DNA of 41,036 nt from an uncultured Acidobacteriota bacterium (GCA_937925645.1 CALAMB010000109.1:1-41036); one strand, 5' to 3'. Counted from the stretch's first letter, positions 28,770-37,895 are shown. Program-made: numbers and translations. The notes: a model not told the origin generated them from the letters alone.

Positions 28770-30386
28770 TCACGGCCGAGCGGCGGGAGGCCGCCAGCTG
28801 AACCGGCTGAAATCCAGGCGGCTGTCCCGGCGGGGCTCCCACGTCAGCGCGGCGTCATACCCGTAAATGTCGGGGTTGATCGTCAGGGGAATCACGGGAC
28901 ACTCCGCCAGCGCCAGGCGCTGGATGGCGGTGAGCATCTCCAGCCGGGCAGCGGGATCCATGAGGGTCCGGCTTTTGCGGATCCATCCGTCGAGCTGGGC
29001 GTGGCTGAAACGGCTGGAGTTGAAGGCGCCCAATTTTTCCCGCCCCTGGGCGGAACGGGTAAAGAGACACGATTCAAAAAAATCGCTCAGGTCCCCGCTG
29101 GTGCACGACCAGCCGTAGATCACCGCTTGAGGCGGATTGGACGAGAACATGCGCTGGTAGAAATCCTCCCACGCCAGGTACCGGAAGCGAACCCGGATAC
29201 CCGCCTCGGCCAGGTTGTCCCGGATTCCCTCGCCCAGGCTCTGGATCGAGGAATACACATACAGTTCCATGGCGAAGCCGTCGGGGTAACCCGCCGCCTG
29301 CAGCAGGCGGCGGGCCGCGGCCACGTCGCGCGGCGGGACGGCCGACTGTCTGTCATAGCCGAACACTTCGGGCGGCGCGTACTGGTAGGACGGCTGGGCC
29401 CGGCCGTTCTGGAACCGGGCGGCGATCGCCGGACGGTCCAGCGCCAGTTGGATGGCCTGCCGGACTTCGCGCAAGGCCAGCGGATTGCGCTTTGGCCAGC
29501 GGGAATCGGGCATGAACTCGCCCGTGTACAGACTGAGCATCATGACAGTCAGGCTGTTCTCGGCCAAAATGGCAATGCCCGGCCGGCCGGCGAGGTCGGC
29601 GACATGCGACCAGTCCAGCGTGCGCGCCAGGTCCACGTCCCGGGCGCTCAAGGCATCGGCGCGTTTCCCCTCGTCGGGGATCCCCACCATCTCAATTTCT
29701 CCGACAGCCGGCCGGGGACCCCAATAATCAGTAACGCGCCGGAGCACAAACCGGTTGTCGGCGGTCCAACCGTCCAGCCGGTAAGGCCCGGTGCCCACCG
29801 GCCGGGTGGCCAGCGACGATTGCTCCATCGTCTCCGCCTGCGGGACGACAAAGGCGAAGGCCAGTTTGTTGAGTAAAATGGGATCCGGCTCGGTCGTCTC
29901 CACCACCACCGATTCCGATCCGGCGGAGGCAATTGATTTCACGCTCGCGAAGTAGCCGCTGACCAGCGAATCCTCGTGGAAGACCGCCCGCCGCAGCGAG
30001 TAGACCACGTCGGCGGCCCGCAGCGGACGGCCGTCGTGAAAAAGGACCCCGCGCCGGATCCGAAAAATCCAGTGCAGGGGATCGGGATTGGACCAGGACT
30101 CCGCCAGGCCGGGCTGCAGCTGCAACCGGCGGTCGAAGCGGACCAACCCCTCGTAGATATTGCAGAGCACCGCCCACGTGGCGCTCTCGTCGTGCGCGTG
30201 CGGATCGAAGGTTACCAGCCGCCCCTCGACGGCCACCCGGACCGGGCGATCGGCGAAGGACTCGGCCGGCGCATGGTGAGAATTCCACCACAGCCACGCC
30301 GCGACGGCCAGCCCGACGGCTAAGACCACTCCGACAATGATCCGGATTCTGGTCACCCCGCGTTCGCTCCTCGATGATTCCGCCAC
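28770..30386 (-). CDS. Family-5 extracellular solute-binding protein (peptide/nickel ABC type), membrane-anchored
   Basis: Binding protein of 538 residues similar to DppA/OppA. One N-terminal hydrophobic helix (about residues 13-34) ends in WLWWNSHH without a lipobox Cys, so it appears to be anchored by an uncleaved helix. The domain starts with VRVAVEGRLVTFDPHAHDES and includes IYEGLVRFD, the LAESW and VLFHDGRPLRAADVVYSLRR signatures of the family, VGTGPYRL and the C-terminal lobe. No permease or ATPase gene is adjacent, so its transporter is encoded elsewhere or it acts as a sensor. It is monocistronic with its own promoter. Confidence 0.93.
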   Translation of the reverse strand: MAESSRSERGVTRIRIIVGVVLAVGLAVAAWLWWNSHHAPAESFADRPVRVAVEGRLVTFDPHAHDESATWAVLCNIYEGLVRFDRRLQLQPGLAESWSNPDPLHWIFRIRRGVLFHDGRPLRAADVVYSLRRAVFHEDSLVSGYFASVKSIASAGSESVVVETTEPDPILLNKLAFAFVVPQAETMEQSSLATRPVGTGPYRLDGWTADNRFVLRRVTDYWGPRPAVGEIEMVGIPDEGKRADALSARDVDLARTLDWSHVADLAGRPGIAILAENSLTVMMLSLYTGEFMPDSRWPKRNPLALREVRQAIQLALDRPAIAARFQNGRAQPSYQYAPPEVFGYDRQSAVPPRDVAAARRLLQAAGYPDGFAMELYVYSSIQSLGEGIRDNLAEAGIRVRFRYLAWEDFYQRMFSSNPPQAVIYGWSCTSGDLSDFFESCLFTRSAQGREKLGAFNSSRFSHAQLDGWIRKSRTLMDPAARLEMLTAIQRLALAECPVIPLTINPDIYGYDAALTWEPRRDSRLDFSRFSWRPPAARP

Positions 30387-30439
30387 GGCGGATTCAACAT
30401 TCAGTCCCGGTGCGCTGCCGACGCTGGATGGACCGTTCC

Positions 30440-30468
30440 ATCATACCGCATGACGCGTTGGATGACAA
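30440..30468 (-). promoter_or_regulatory. Promoter of the solute-binding protein gene
   Basis: On the minus strand TTGTCA (complement of 30463-30468), 17 bases, TATGAT (complement of 30440-30445). A small inverted repeat GATGGA/TCCATC (30427-30442) overlaps the expected start site. Confidence 0.75.
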
Positions 30469-30510
30469 CGCGCACCCCCGGCCGCTGCAGTTCGCCCCTT
30501 CGCGGTTCAT

Positions 30511-30539
30511 TTGACCGCCGGCCTCAGGCCGTATAGAAT
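30511..30539 (+). promoter_or_regulatory. Promoter of the L,D-transpeptidase gene
   Basis: TTGACC (30511-30516), 17 bases, TAGAAT (30534-30539), 79 bases before the ATG. Confidence 0.75.
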
Positions 30540-30618
30540 CGGCTGACACAACCGCCCGGCCGGCCGCCGAAATGACCCTTCGTCGGCCCGGTATCCGGAA
30601 GCGTGGAGGAGATTCCGA

Positions 30619-31422
30619 ATGGCCGAACGGACTCGACTTGACAGATCCGCTCCACGGCCGGCGCTCGTGCGCCGCACCCTGACGCTCCTCGCCGTCGGGA
30701 CCTGCGCGCTGGCCGGCCTGGGTCAGGCGGATGACTTCCGTGCCCGCCAGATGCGGTATCCCCGGGTGCGGGCGGCAGCAACGGCCCGCGCGGTCGACCT
30801 CGAACAACGGTTCCGCGGGCGCGGCTTGGCGTACCCGCCGCGCGCGGTATTCCTGCGGGCCCTCAAAGAGGAACAACTGCTGGAACTGTGGGCCGGTGCC
30901 GGATCCCGCGACCCGCTCACGCATGTGGCGGACTTTCCGTTCTGCGCTTCATCCGGCGGGCCGGGTCCGAAGCGGCGGCAGGGAGACGGCCAGATTCCTG
31001 AAGGGTTTTACATCATCAACCGGTTCAATCCCGCCAGCCGGTTCCACCTGTCGCTGGGGCTGGACTATCCCAACGCGAGCGACCGCCGACTCGGCGTGCC
31101 CGGCTATCTGGGTGGCGACATCTTCATCCACGGCGGTTGTGCCACCATCGGCTGCATCCCCCTCACCGACAGCGGCATCGAAGAAATCTATCTGGCCGCC
31201 ATGGAGGCCACGCAGGCGGGGCAACGCGCTGTTCCGGTGCACATCTTTCCCGCGCGGCTGGATGCGGCTGGTTTCGAACGGTTGGCCGAACGGTTTGCCC
31301 ACCGGCCCGACCTGCTGGAGTTCTGGCGGGAAATCCGGCCCGCTTACACGCACTTTGAAATCCACCGCCGCCTGCCGGTCATCCGCGTCGACGACGCGGG
31401 GCATTACCGGATTCAGCCGTAG
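30619..31422 (+). CDS. L,D-transpeptidase family protein (YkuD domain, YafK-like)
   Basis: Exported peptidoglycan enzyme of 267 residues. A signal segment (about 15-37, RRTLTLLAVGTCALAGLGQA) is followed by a YkuD domain of the YafK type: GDGQIPEGFYIINRFNP, SLGLDYPNASD, then FIHGGCATIGCIPLTD with His171 and the likely nucleophile Cys179. YafK-type enzymes either cross-link or detach proteins from peptidoglycan (E. coli DpaA releases Braun's lipoprotein). Which applies here is unknown. GGAGGAG lies about 9 bases before the ATG. It is a single gene, divergent from the solute-binding protein. Confidence 0.92.
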   Translation: MAERTRLDRSAPRPALVRRTLTLLAVGTCALAGLGQADDFRARQMRYPRVRAAATARAVDLEQRFRGRGLAYPPRAVFLRALKEEQLLELWAGAGSRDPLTHVADFPFCASSGGPGPKRRQGDGQIPEGFYIINRFNPASRFHLSLGLDYPNASDRRLGVPGYLGGDIFIHGGCATIGCIPLTDSGIEEIYLAAMEATQAGQRAVPVHIFPARLDAAGFERLAERFAHRPDLLEFWREIRPAYTHFEIHRRLPVIRVDDAGHYRIQP

Positions 31423-31440
31423 ACGTGGAGCGTATCCGGG

Positions 31441-31469
31441 TTGTGTTTTCACGCGCTGAAGTCTATAAT
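31441..31469 (+). promoter_or_regulatory. Promoter of feoB
   Basis: TTGTGT (31441-31446), 17 bases, perfect TATAAT (31464-31469), 33 bases before the chosen feoB start. Any iron box would be expected here, but I see no convincing dyad. Confidence 0.8.
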
Positions 31470-31501
31470 CACCCGTTTTACAATCCGGATGCTTGAGCCA
31501 G

Positions 31502-33757
31502 ATGCCTGAATCCATCCGCGACACCCGCACGATTGTTCTTGTCGGCAACCCCAATGTCGGCAAATCGGTGATCTTCAGCCTGATCACCGGCAAGTACGCG
31601 GTGGTCTCCAACTATCCCGGCACCACAGTCGAAGTCACCCGCTGCCACATGCGGATCGACGGCCAACCGTGTGAAATCATCGACACGCCGGGCGTGAACA
31701 GCCTGGTGCCCCAATCCGAAGACGAGAAAGTGACCCGGGACGTGATTCTGGCCTCGCGGCCGGACGCGATCATTCAGATCGGCGATGCCAAAAACCTGCG
31801 GCGCACCCTGTTCCTGACTCTCCAGCTGGCCGAGTTCGGCATCCCCATGATCCTCAACCTGAACATGATCGATGATTGCCGGGCCCGCGGCATTGAGATC
31901 GACACGGCCGGCATCGAGGCGTGGCTCGGCATCCCGGTCAATACATCCATTGCCACCATGGGCGTGGGCATTCACCAACTGCTCCGCCTCATCCCGAAGG
32001 CCGCCGTGCCCCGGCATCCCGGCGGTTTTGATCCGCGCCTCACCGATCCGGCCCGGGCGCTGTTCCCGCCCGGGGTTCCACCCGCCCTGGGCGTGGAGTG
32101 GCTGCTCAACAGGGAGTCGGCCGATCTCGGCGCCGTGAAGACCATGGTCTCCCAAGACCAGATGGCCCGCCTGCAAATCCTGGCCGACGAATTGAACCAG
32201 CGGCCGTCGATCAGCCCGCGAACCCATTTCGACAGCGCGCGGAACCGGCTGCTCGACGAATGGATCCCCCGGCTCAAAACACAGCACAGCGCCACCCCCG
32301 GCAGCCGGCCGGCGATGCTGGGCTACCGGACCAGTCTGGCGCTGCTGGGCGCCGGCGTGGCGGCCCATCTGGCCCACTGGATCCTGCCGCTCCTTGGAAT
32401 GACAACTCCGGTGGCGCAAGTCGGCCGCCTCCTGCAATCGATCATGCCGGCGACCGCCGCCGTGTCCACCGGCTGGACCGGCCGGCTGTTCACCGCAACC
32501 GACGGGCCCGGCCTGCTCGTCGGCGAATTCGGTCTGCTGCATCCGCTACTGACCGTCATGATGTTCCAGTTGCTCCCGGCTTTCCTGCCGCTGTTCTATC
32601 TGCTGAAGCAGTATCCCCAATTCGCCCTGGACATGGACCGGCAATCCCGCCGGCCGGTCGTCGGGCTGGGCATCCTGGCCGTTTGTCTGAGCATGGTCTA
32701 TGTTTTCGTGGGAGTGGTCGGCGCCCAGATTCTGGTGGGCTTCATGGAGGACCGTCTGTTCGGTGATGTATTGAATCCGGCAATGGCCCGCCTGATCGGC
32801 TGGATTCCCTCTCTCTTCGTGCAGGACCTGATCACCGGACCCTACGGACTCTGGTCCATGGGGTTGACATATGCCGTCGCCATCGTGCTGCCCATCGTCG
32901 GAGCCTTCTTCCTGGCGTTCGGCTTTCTGGAAGACAGCGGCTATCTGCCCCGGCTGGCCATCCTGGTCAACCAGGTCTTCCGACGGATCGGACTCAGCGG
33001 CAAGGCCGTCCTGCCCATGGTGCTCGGCCTGGGCTGCGGCACCATGGCCACCATGACCACCCGCATCCTCAATTCGCCCAAGGAGCGCCTGATCGCCATC
33101 CTGCTGCTGGCCCTGGGCATCCCCTGTTCGGCTCAGCTCGGCGTGATTCTGGGCATCATCGCCGGCGTCTCCCTGCTGGTGCCGCTCGTGCTGGCCGCCG
33201 TTGTGGCCGGCCAGATGCTGCTGGTGGGATTTTTAGCCAGCCGGCTCCTGCCTGGGGAGCGCAGCGACTTCATTCTGGAACTCCCGCCCATCCGCTATCC
33301 GGTCTGGAAAAACATCCTCACGAAAACCCGGCTGCGCGTCATCTGGTTCCTGCTGGAGGCGGTCCCCCTGTTTCTGCTGGGTACGCTCATCCTTTTCACA
33401 ATGGACCGTCTGCATTGGCTGCAGGCGCTCACCACCGCCGTCCAACCGGTGGTGCAGCACTTTCTCGGCCTGCCGCCCGACGCGGCCACGGTGTTCGTCA
33501 TGGGCCTGATCCGGCGCGATTACGGCGCCGTCGGATTGTTCGACATGGTGCAGCACGGCGCGCTGACCGCCAACCAACTGGCCGTCGCCCTGGTCGTGCT
33601 CACGTTGTTCGTCCCCTGCGTCGCCAACACCTTCGTCATCTTCAAGGAGCAGGGGCTGAAACGGGCCGCGGCCATCGTCTCGTTCGTGATTGTGGTGGCG
33701 GTCCTGACCGGGGGAATGGTGCACGGGCTCCTGCGCCTGCTGCACATCACGCTGTGA
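31502..33757 (+). CDS. feoB: Ferrous iron transporter FeoB
   Basis: Inner membrane Fe(II) transporter of 751 residues with an N-terminal G domain. GTPase motifs: G1 GNPNVGKS (15-22), G2 Thr in YPGTTVE, G3 DTPG (61-64), G4 NMID (121-124). G1 differs from the common GNPNxGKT. A linker region (about 165-275) joins two Gate domains: GLGCGTMATMTTRIL with the conserved Cys, and FVMGLIRRDYGAVGLF. Near the end VPCVANTFVIFKEQG is conserved. An ATG at 31502 is chosen; an in-frame TTG at 31493 is possible and neither has a strong ribosome site. No separate feoA precedes it: the FeoA domain is fused to the regulator encoded 10 bases downstream. Confidence 0.95.
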   Translation: MPESIRDTRTIVLVGNPNVGKSVIFSLITGKYAVVSNYPGTTVEVTRCHMRIDGQPCEIIDTPGVNSLVPQSEDEKVTRDVILASRPDAIIQIGDAKNLRRTLFLTLQLAEFGIPMILNLNMIDDCRARGIEIDTAGIEAWLGIPVNTSIATMGVGIHQLLRLIPKAAVPRHPGGFDPRLTDPARALFPPGVPPALGVEWLLNRESADLGAVKTMVSQDQMARLQILADELNQRPSISPRTHFDSARNRLLDEWIPRLKTQHSATPGSRPAMLGYRTSLALLGAGVAAHLAHWILPLLGMTTPVAQVGRLLQSIMPATAAVSTGWTGRLFTATDGPGLLVGEFGLLHPLLTVMMFQLLPAFLPLFYLLKQYPQFALDMDRQSRRPVVGLGILAVCLSMVYVFVGVVGAQILVGFMEDRLFGDVLNPAMARLIGWIPSLFVQDLITGPYGLWSMGLTYAVAIVLPIVGAFFLAFGFLEDSGYLPRLAILVNQVFRRIGLSGKAVLPMVLGLGCGTMATMTTRILNSPKERLIAILLLALGIPCSAQLGVILGIIAGVSLLVPLVLAAVVAGQMLLVGFLASRLLPGERSDFILELPPIRYPVWKNILTKTRLRVIWFLLEAVPLFLLGTLILFTMDRLHWLQALTTAVQPVVQHFLGLPPDAATVFVMGLIRRDYGAVGLFDMVQHGALTANQLAVALVVLTLFVPCVANTFVIFKEQGLKRAAAIVSFVIVVAVLTGGMVHGLLRLLHITL

Positions 33758-33767
33758 GGTTCACGCC

Positions 33768-34427
33768 ATGCGTCAGGAACTGATCGATGAATGCCTCGAA
33801 CGAATCTGGGTGCTGTCGGAGGGGGGTCTGCTGACTCCTGAGGCCTTGCTGGCCCGGCATCCTCATTTCCTGACCGAGGACAATTTGCAGGAGCTGCAGC
33901 AGCTTGGGCTCTTGGAACTCTCCCCCGGCCAGGTGCGCCTGACACCGGCCGGCCGGGCCAAAGCGCGGGAGATCGTCCGCAGCCACCGCCTGGCCGAGCG
34001 CTTGCTGGTGGATGTCCTCGGCATGGATGACCGTCGGATCGAGGAAGAGGCCTGCACCTTCGAGCACAACCTCACACCCGGCATCGTGGATTCGATCTGC
34101 ACCCTGCTGGGCCATCCCCGGTTCTGTCCCCACCAGAAACCGATTCCCGACGGCGAATGCTGCCGGCGGGAGCTTGACTCGGTGGTCGCGCTGGTCACCG
34201 CGCTGTCGACCTTGCACGTCGGCGAGAAAGCCACCGTCGCCTACCTGAACTCCACGAATTATCCCCGGATCAAGAAGCTGTACGCCTTCGGCATCGTGCC
34301 GGGAGTGACGGTGGAATTGCTCCAGCGGTCGCCGGCGTACGTGCTCAAGGTTGAAGAAACCCAGGTGGCTCTGGAAACCTGTCTGGCGGCGGATATCTTC
34401 GTCCGCCGCTGTCCGAACGGCCGCTAG
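33768..34427 (+). CDS. DtxR-family metal-dependent repressor fused to FeoA domain
   Basis: 219 residues. An N-terminal winged helix (about 1-65) leads to a dimerisation domain with His73 (SHRLAERLL), Cys96, Glu99 and His100 (EACTFEH), the DtxR/MntR metal ligands, and LGHPRFCPHQKPIPDGECC, a Cys/His-rich stretch common in iron-type members. Residues about 145-214 are an SH3-like FeoA domain (LHVGEKATVAYL through FVRRCP). It most likely represses feoB when Fe(II) or Mn(II) is bound, and the FeoA part may contact FeoB. It follows feoB by 10 bases in one transcript, so it would be autoregulated. Its stop codon overlaps that of the opposite gene in the tetramer CTAG. Confidence 0.93.
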   Translation: MRQELIDECLERIWVLSEGGLLTPEALLARHPHFLTEDNLQELQQLGLLELSPGQVRLTPAGRAKAREIVRSHRLAERLLVDVLGMDDRRIEEEACTFEHNLTPGIVDSICTLLGHPRFCPHQKPIPDGECCRRELDSVVALVTALSTLHVGEKATVAYLNSTNYPRIKKLYAFGIVPGVTVELLQRSPAYVLKVEETQVALETCLAADIFVRRCPNGR

Positions 34428-37400
34428 TCGATCGGGGCCTTGTCCAGCACATCGAAGAACACGTCCACCAGATCGGCATCGAACATCCGGCCGCGCCCGG
34501 CGAGGATTTCGGCGCGCGCCTGCTCCGCCGCCAGGCGCGGCCGATACGGCCGGTCGGTGGCCAGGGCGCGATACACATCGAGAATCCCCAGGATCATGGA
34601 TTCGGTGGGGATTTCGTCTTTCTTCAGGTGCCAGGGATAGCCGCTGCCGTCCCACCGCTCGTGGTGGAACTTGACGAACGATAGAACGGGCGTGAAGATT
34701 TTATGGGCGCGGAGGATGTCCTGGACGGCGGTGTTGACATGGCCCATGACCGTCTGCCGCTCGGCCGGGGACAGCTCGCGCGGGGCGTGAAGAACGGGTT
34801 GGGGAATCGAGAACTTGCCGATGTCGTAGACTTTCGCCGCCAGCAGCAGGGCCCGCTGTTTCTGGCCGTTCATGTTGCACGCTTCGCCCATCTGCCGGGC
34901 CAGGTCGGGCACGGCCACGGCCAGCGCCGGCGGATCGCCCGGATAGTCCAGGCGGAGAATCAGCCGGGCCAGCACATTCCCCAGCGCCAGGTCATTGCAG
35001 CCCATCTCCGTCAACCGGCTGATGACAGCGTTCAGAGCCGCCACCGTATGCGGTCCCGCCTCGCCGGATACACCCGTGATCTCGCGATAGAGCGCGGCCA
35101 GATCGACCTCCACCGTCTTGCCGGACACGCTCAGCGTCTCTTCAGCCGGAAGCTGAATGTGGGCGCCGCCTTCCCGGGACTGCGCCAGCGCCTGCTGACA
35201 GGCCGCCACCAACTGCCGGACCGACTGTCCATGCTGCGGAAAGGCCGTGACCGCCACGGTGAGCGACAGGCCGTACTCCTGCAGCTTGGGGTGCCGCCGG
35301 AACGCCTCGCTGAGGCGCCGTCCGGCCGCCAGCGCTTCGGTTAGCGGCGTCCGCGGCATCAGCAGGGCGAAGGTGTCGCCCACCCAGCGCGCCGGTGTGT
35401 CGCTGTTCCGCGCCAGGGTCCGGATCAACTCCGCCACGATCTTGACGGCGTGATCGCCGGTGGCGAATCCCTGGTTGTCGTTGAGCCGGGCCAGGCCGTT
35501 CATGTCAGCGAGTAGAAAAGCCAGCGGCTCCCGGGTCCGGGTGTGTCCGGCCAGTTCCTGCTCCAGCCGCTCCACCATCAGCCGGCGACTGAATAGCCGC
35601 GTCTCGGGATCCGTCACGGCCGACTGGTCGATCCGTTCCCGCAAGCGCAGATTGGTCAGCGCCAGGCCAATGAGGGGCGCCAGGTTGGTCAGAAACTGGA
35701 GGTCCTGACTGGACAGCGAATTTTCACCCGTTTTCTCGACCTCGATGGCGCCCAGCAGCTCGTCGTTCACCGTCACCGGGACCGCCAACCGGCTGGCGGG
35801 CAGGGACCCGGTCTCGGAACAGTACGGGTCCCGCATGGTGTTGGTCGCCAGATAGCCGGACTTGATCTCGCAGGCGTGCGCGACCATCGTCTGGGTGCCC
35901 AGCGGCACCCGCACCTCCGACCGCTGGCCGGTATCCGGGTCACGCTCGTATGCGATCAGTTCATTCGTTTCGGGATTGTGCAGGTAGATCCGGCAGAGAT
36001 CATAATAGAACTTCTCCACCAGGCCCCGGCCGATGTCGACGAGCATGTCCTCGCGGCTGGCGGACTGCCCGTTGACCTCGCCGATTCCGGCAAACGCCTC
36101 CCATTCGGCGATCTTGCGAACCGACGCTGTCTGGACGGCACACCGGTGGACGGTGAACCCGAGCGCGGCCTGTACCGAATTCAGGCTGGCCAGGTGTTCG
36201 GCGCCAAAATAGCCCGGCTTCTTGCTGCCCAGCACCAGCGCGCCGTACGGCGGCATGTTGTCGGCTTCCGCCAACGGCAGGACCAGCAGGGAGCGGAGGT
36301 TGTTCTGGACGTAGTACGGCGTGTCGGCCAGGGTTTCGCCGGAGTCCTCCTGCTCCTTGAGCGTGCTTTTCATGATGATGCTGCGGCGGCCCATCGCCCG
36401 CCCCAGCAGGGTGTTCGCACTGGGCACCATCAGGCCGCGGTTGATGGTCATGGCGTCCAGGGAGCGGAGATCCGCCAGTTCGAGCACGGACCCGGTCGTG
36501 GACGTGCGGAACAGCAGCAGGCAGTCGTTGCCCACGGTCTGGCGGACCGCCGCCTGGATGGCGTTCATGGCGGCGTCGAGATCCATCGCCGTGTTCAGCC
36601 GGGCCAGCAGGTCCACGGTGGCGCGGCTCACCTGGCCGTCGCGCTGCTGGTTCTGGATGCGGGCGGCGAATTCTTTTTTCTCCGATTGGATTTCCTCCAT
36701 CTTCAGGACGCTCCAGATGGCCCCGGCCGTCGCCTGGCGCAACGTCTGAATGAACTCCCGCTCGTCCTCCAGGAGTTCCCGCTGGAGAAACACCCGAGCG
36801 CAGAACGACGTGTCGAAACCGTCCTCGTGAAAGAGCGGCGCGTACACCTCGTGGGGATTGCCTGAAACCGGCACGGTCAGTTCGCCGGTGGCCGTGCGAC
36901 AGGAATGCGCGGGCACGGCGGCCACCTGCAGATCCCGGTTGGCCAGGCACTGCTTCAGGCCGTAGAGGCTGTCGGTGGCGAACTCCTCCGTGACCTGGTC
37001 AGGCGCGCTCGGATTGCAGAAACCGGCCCGGGCTCCCTGTACCCGGACCAAGTCCACCTGCGCGCCCGGGAGGCCGTCCAGCAGTCCGGTGCGCGACTCC
37101 ATGAGAATCCCCCGCAGGGTCCGCGCCGAGGCCAGCCGCTCGATGGCGTCCTGAAGCCGGCGCCGGTTGTGCAGGATGGCCTTGATCTTGTCGTACAGGG
37201 TGATGAACGGGTTGACCGGTATGCCGAGCATGCCCAGGTAGACCGCCATGGACAGGAAAAAACCAACGACGAGCCCGAGGAGCGCGGGGTTGTCGCGGGG
37301 CAGCCAGGGTTCGATGGGCATCAGCCGCTGCACCGCGAGACCGATCATGAGCGCAAGGATAAACAGGGTCTGGCCGATCAGCAGCTTGAAACTTCGGGCG

Positions 37401-37741
37401 AAGAAGCCGCTCACATAGAACACCGTGCCGAACAGGATGACCAGGTCGAGGTCGTGGCGGATTGTGGCCAGGGAGAGTCCCAGAACGAAAAAGATGTAGT
37501 CGCCCACCGCCATGACCACCAGGCGAATGTTGGCTTTGGCGTAGCTGTCGGGCAGCAGGAGGATCACGCCGAGCACCAGCTGGAAGAAGCCCACCAGGAT
37601 GATGTCACCGATGGACACCTTGACCTGGAAGCGGAGAAACAGGATGAAGCAGACAAACCAGATCAGCCGGCTGGCCCAGAGCCATCCCCGGTGGTGGATG
37701 CTCTCGCGAAAAACACCTTCCAGTCTGGGAAAGTCGAACAT
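34424..37741 (-). CDS. Membrane GAF / degenerate GGDEF / degenerate HD-GYP signalling protein
   Basis: 1105-residue signalling protein. The N-terminal 190 residues hold six or so membrane helices, then come a short helical linker, two or three GAF-like domains (about 210-690), a GGDEF domain (about 705-850) and a C-terminal HD-GYP domain (about 930-1105). The GGDEF signature reads VGDTF (787-791), lacking the catalytic Glu and first Gly. The HD pair reads Tyr972-Asp973 in VYDIGKF, although HHE (1026-1028), DGSGYP (1031-1036) and Asp1055 remain. Cyclase activity is therefore unlikely and phosphodiesterase activity doubtful; it may sense or bind c-di-GMP. AGGGAG lies 6 bases before the ATG at 37741. 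Confidence 0.9.
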   Translation of the reverse strand: MFDFPRLEGVFRESIHHRGWLWASRLIWFVCFILFLRFQVKVSIGDIILVGFFQLVLGVILLLPDSYAKANIRLVVMAVGDYIFFVLGLSLATIRHDLDLVILFGTVFYVSGFFARSFKLLIGQTLFILALMIGLAVQRLMPIEPWLPRDNPALLGLVVGFFLSMAVYLGMLGIPVNPFITLYDKIKAILHNRRRLQDAIERLASARTLRGILMESRTGLLDGLPGAQVDLVRVQGARAGFCNPSAPDQVTEEFATDSLYGLKQCLANRDLQVAAVPAHSCRTATGELTVPVSGNPHEVYAPLFHEDGFDTSFCARVFLQRELLEDEREFIQTLRQATAGAIWSVLKMEEIQSEKKEFAARIQNQQRDGQVSRATVDLLARLNTAMDLDAAMNAIQAAVRQTVGNDCLLLFRTSTTGSVLELADLRSLDAMTINRGLMVPSANTLLGRAMGRRSIIMKSTLKEQEDSGETLADTPYYVQNNLRSLLVLPLAEADNMPPYGALVLGSKKPGYFGAEHLASLNSVQAALGFTVHRCAVQTASVRKIAEWEAFAGIGEVNGQSASREDMLVDIGRGLVEKFYYDLCRIYLHNPETNELIAYERDPDTGQRSEVRVPLGTQTMVAHACEIKSGYLATNTMRDPYCSETGSLPASRLAVPVTVNDELLGAIEVEKTGENSLSSQDLQFLTNLAPLIGLALTNLRLRERIDQSAVTDPETRLFSRRLMVERLEQELAGHTRTREPLAFLLADMNGLARLNDNQGFATGDHAVKIVAELIRTLARNSDTPARWVGDTFALLMPRTPLTEALAAGRRLSEAFRRHPKLQEYGLSLTVAVTAFPQHGQSVRQLVAACQQALAQSREGGAHIQLPAEETLSVSGKTVEVDLAALYREITGVSGEAGPHTVAALNAVISRLTEMGCNDLALGNVLARLILRLDYPGDPPALAVAVPDLARQMGEACNMNGQKQRALLLAAKVYDIGKFSIPQPVLHAPRELSPAERQTVMGHVNTAVQDILRAHKIFTPVLSFVKFHHERWDGSGYPWHLKKDEIPTESMILGILDVYRALATDRPYRPRLAAEQARAEILAGRGRMFDADLVDVFFDVLDKAPID

Positions 37742-37785
37742 CGGTGCTCCCTTTTGCCCCTGAGATGCCAAGGTCGTGTGGTTGA

Positions 37786-37814
37786 AAAATATCACAGAAT
37801 ATTGTCAGGCACAA
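37786..37814 (-). promoter_or_regulatory. Promoter of the GAF/HD-GYP gene
   Basis: On the minus strand TTGTGC (complement of 37809-37814), 17 bases, TATTTT (complement of 37786-37791). Moderate match. Confidence 0.5.
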
Positions 37815-37839
37815 GCCATACCCGCTGATGATTCCTGCT

Positions 37840-37868
37840 TTGACGCGGGTCCCGACTGATGGCACAAT
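37840..37868 (+). promoter_or_regulatory. Promoter of the unknown membrane protein gene
   Basis: TTGACG (37840-37845), 17 bases, CACAAT (37863-37868), 27 bases before the ATG. It is divergent from the promoter of the HD-GYP gene. Confidence 0.6.
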
Positions 37869-37895
37869 GGGCCGATTTCAACCGGAGGATACCGG

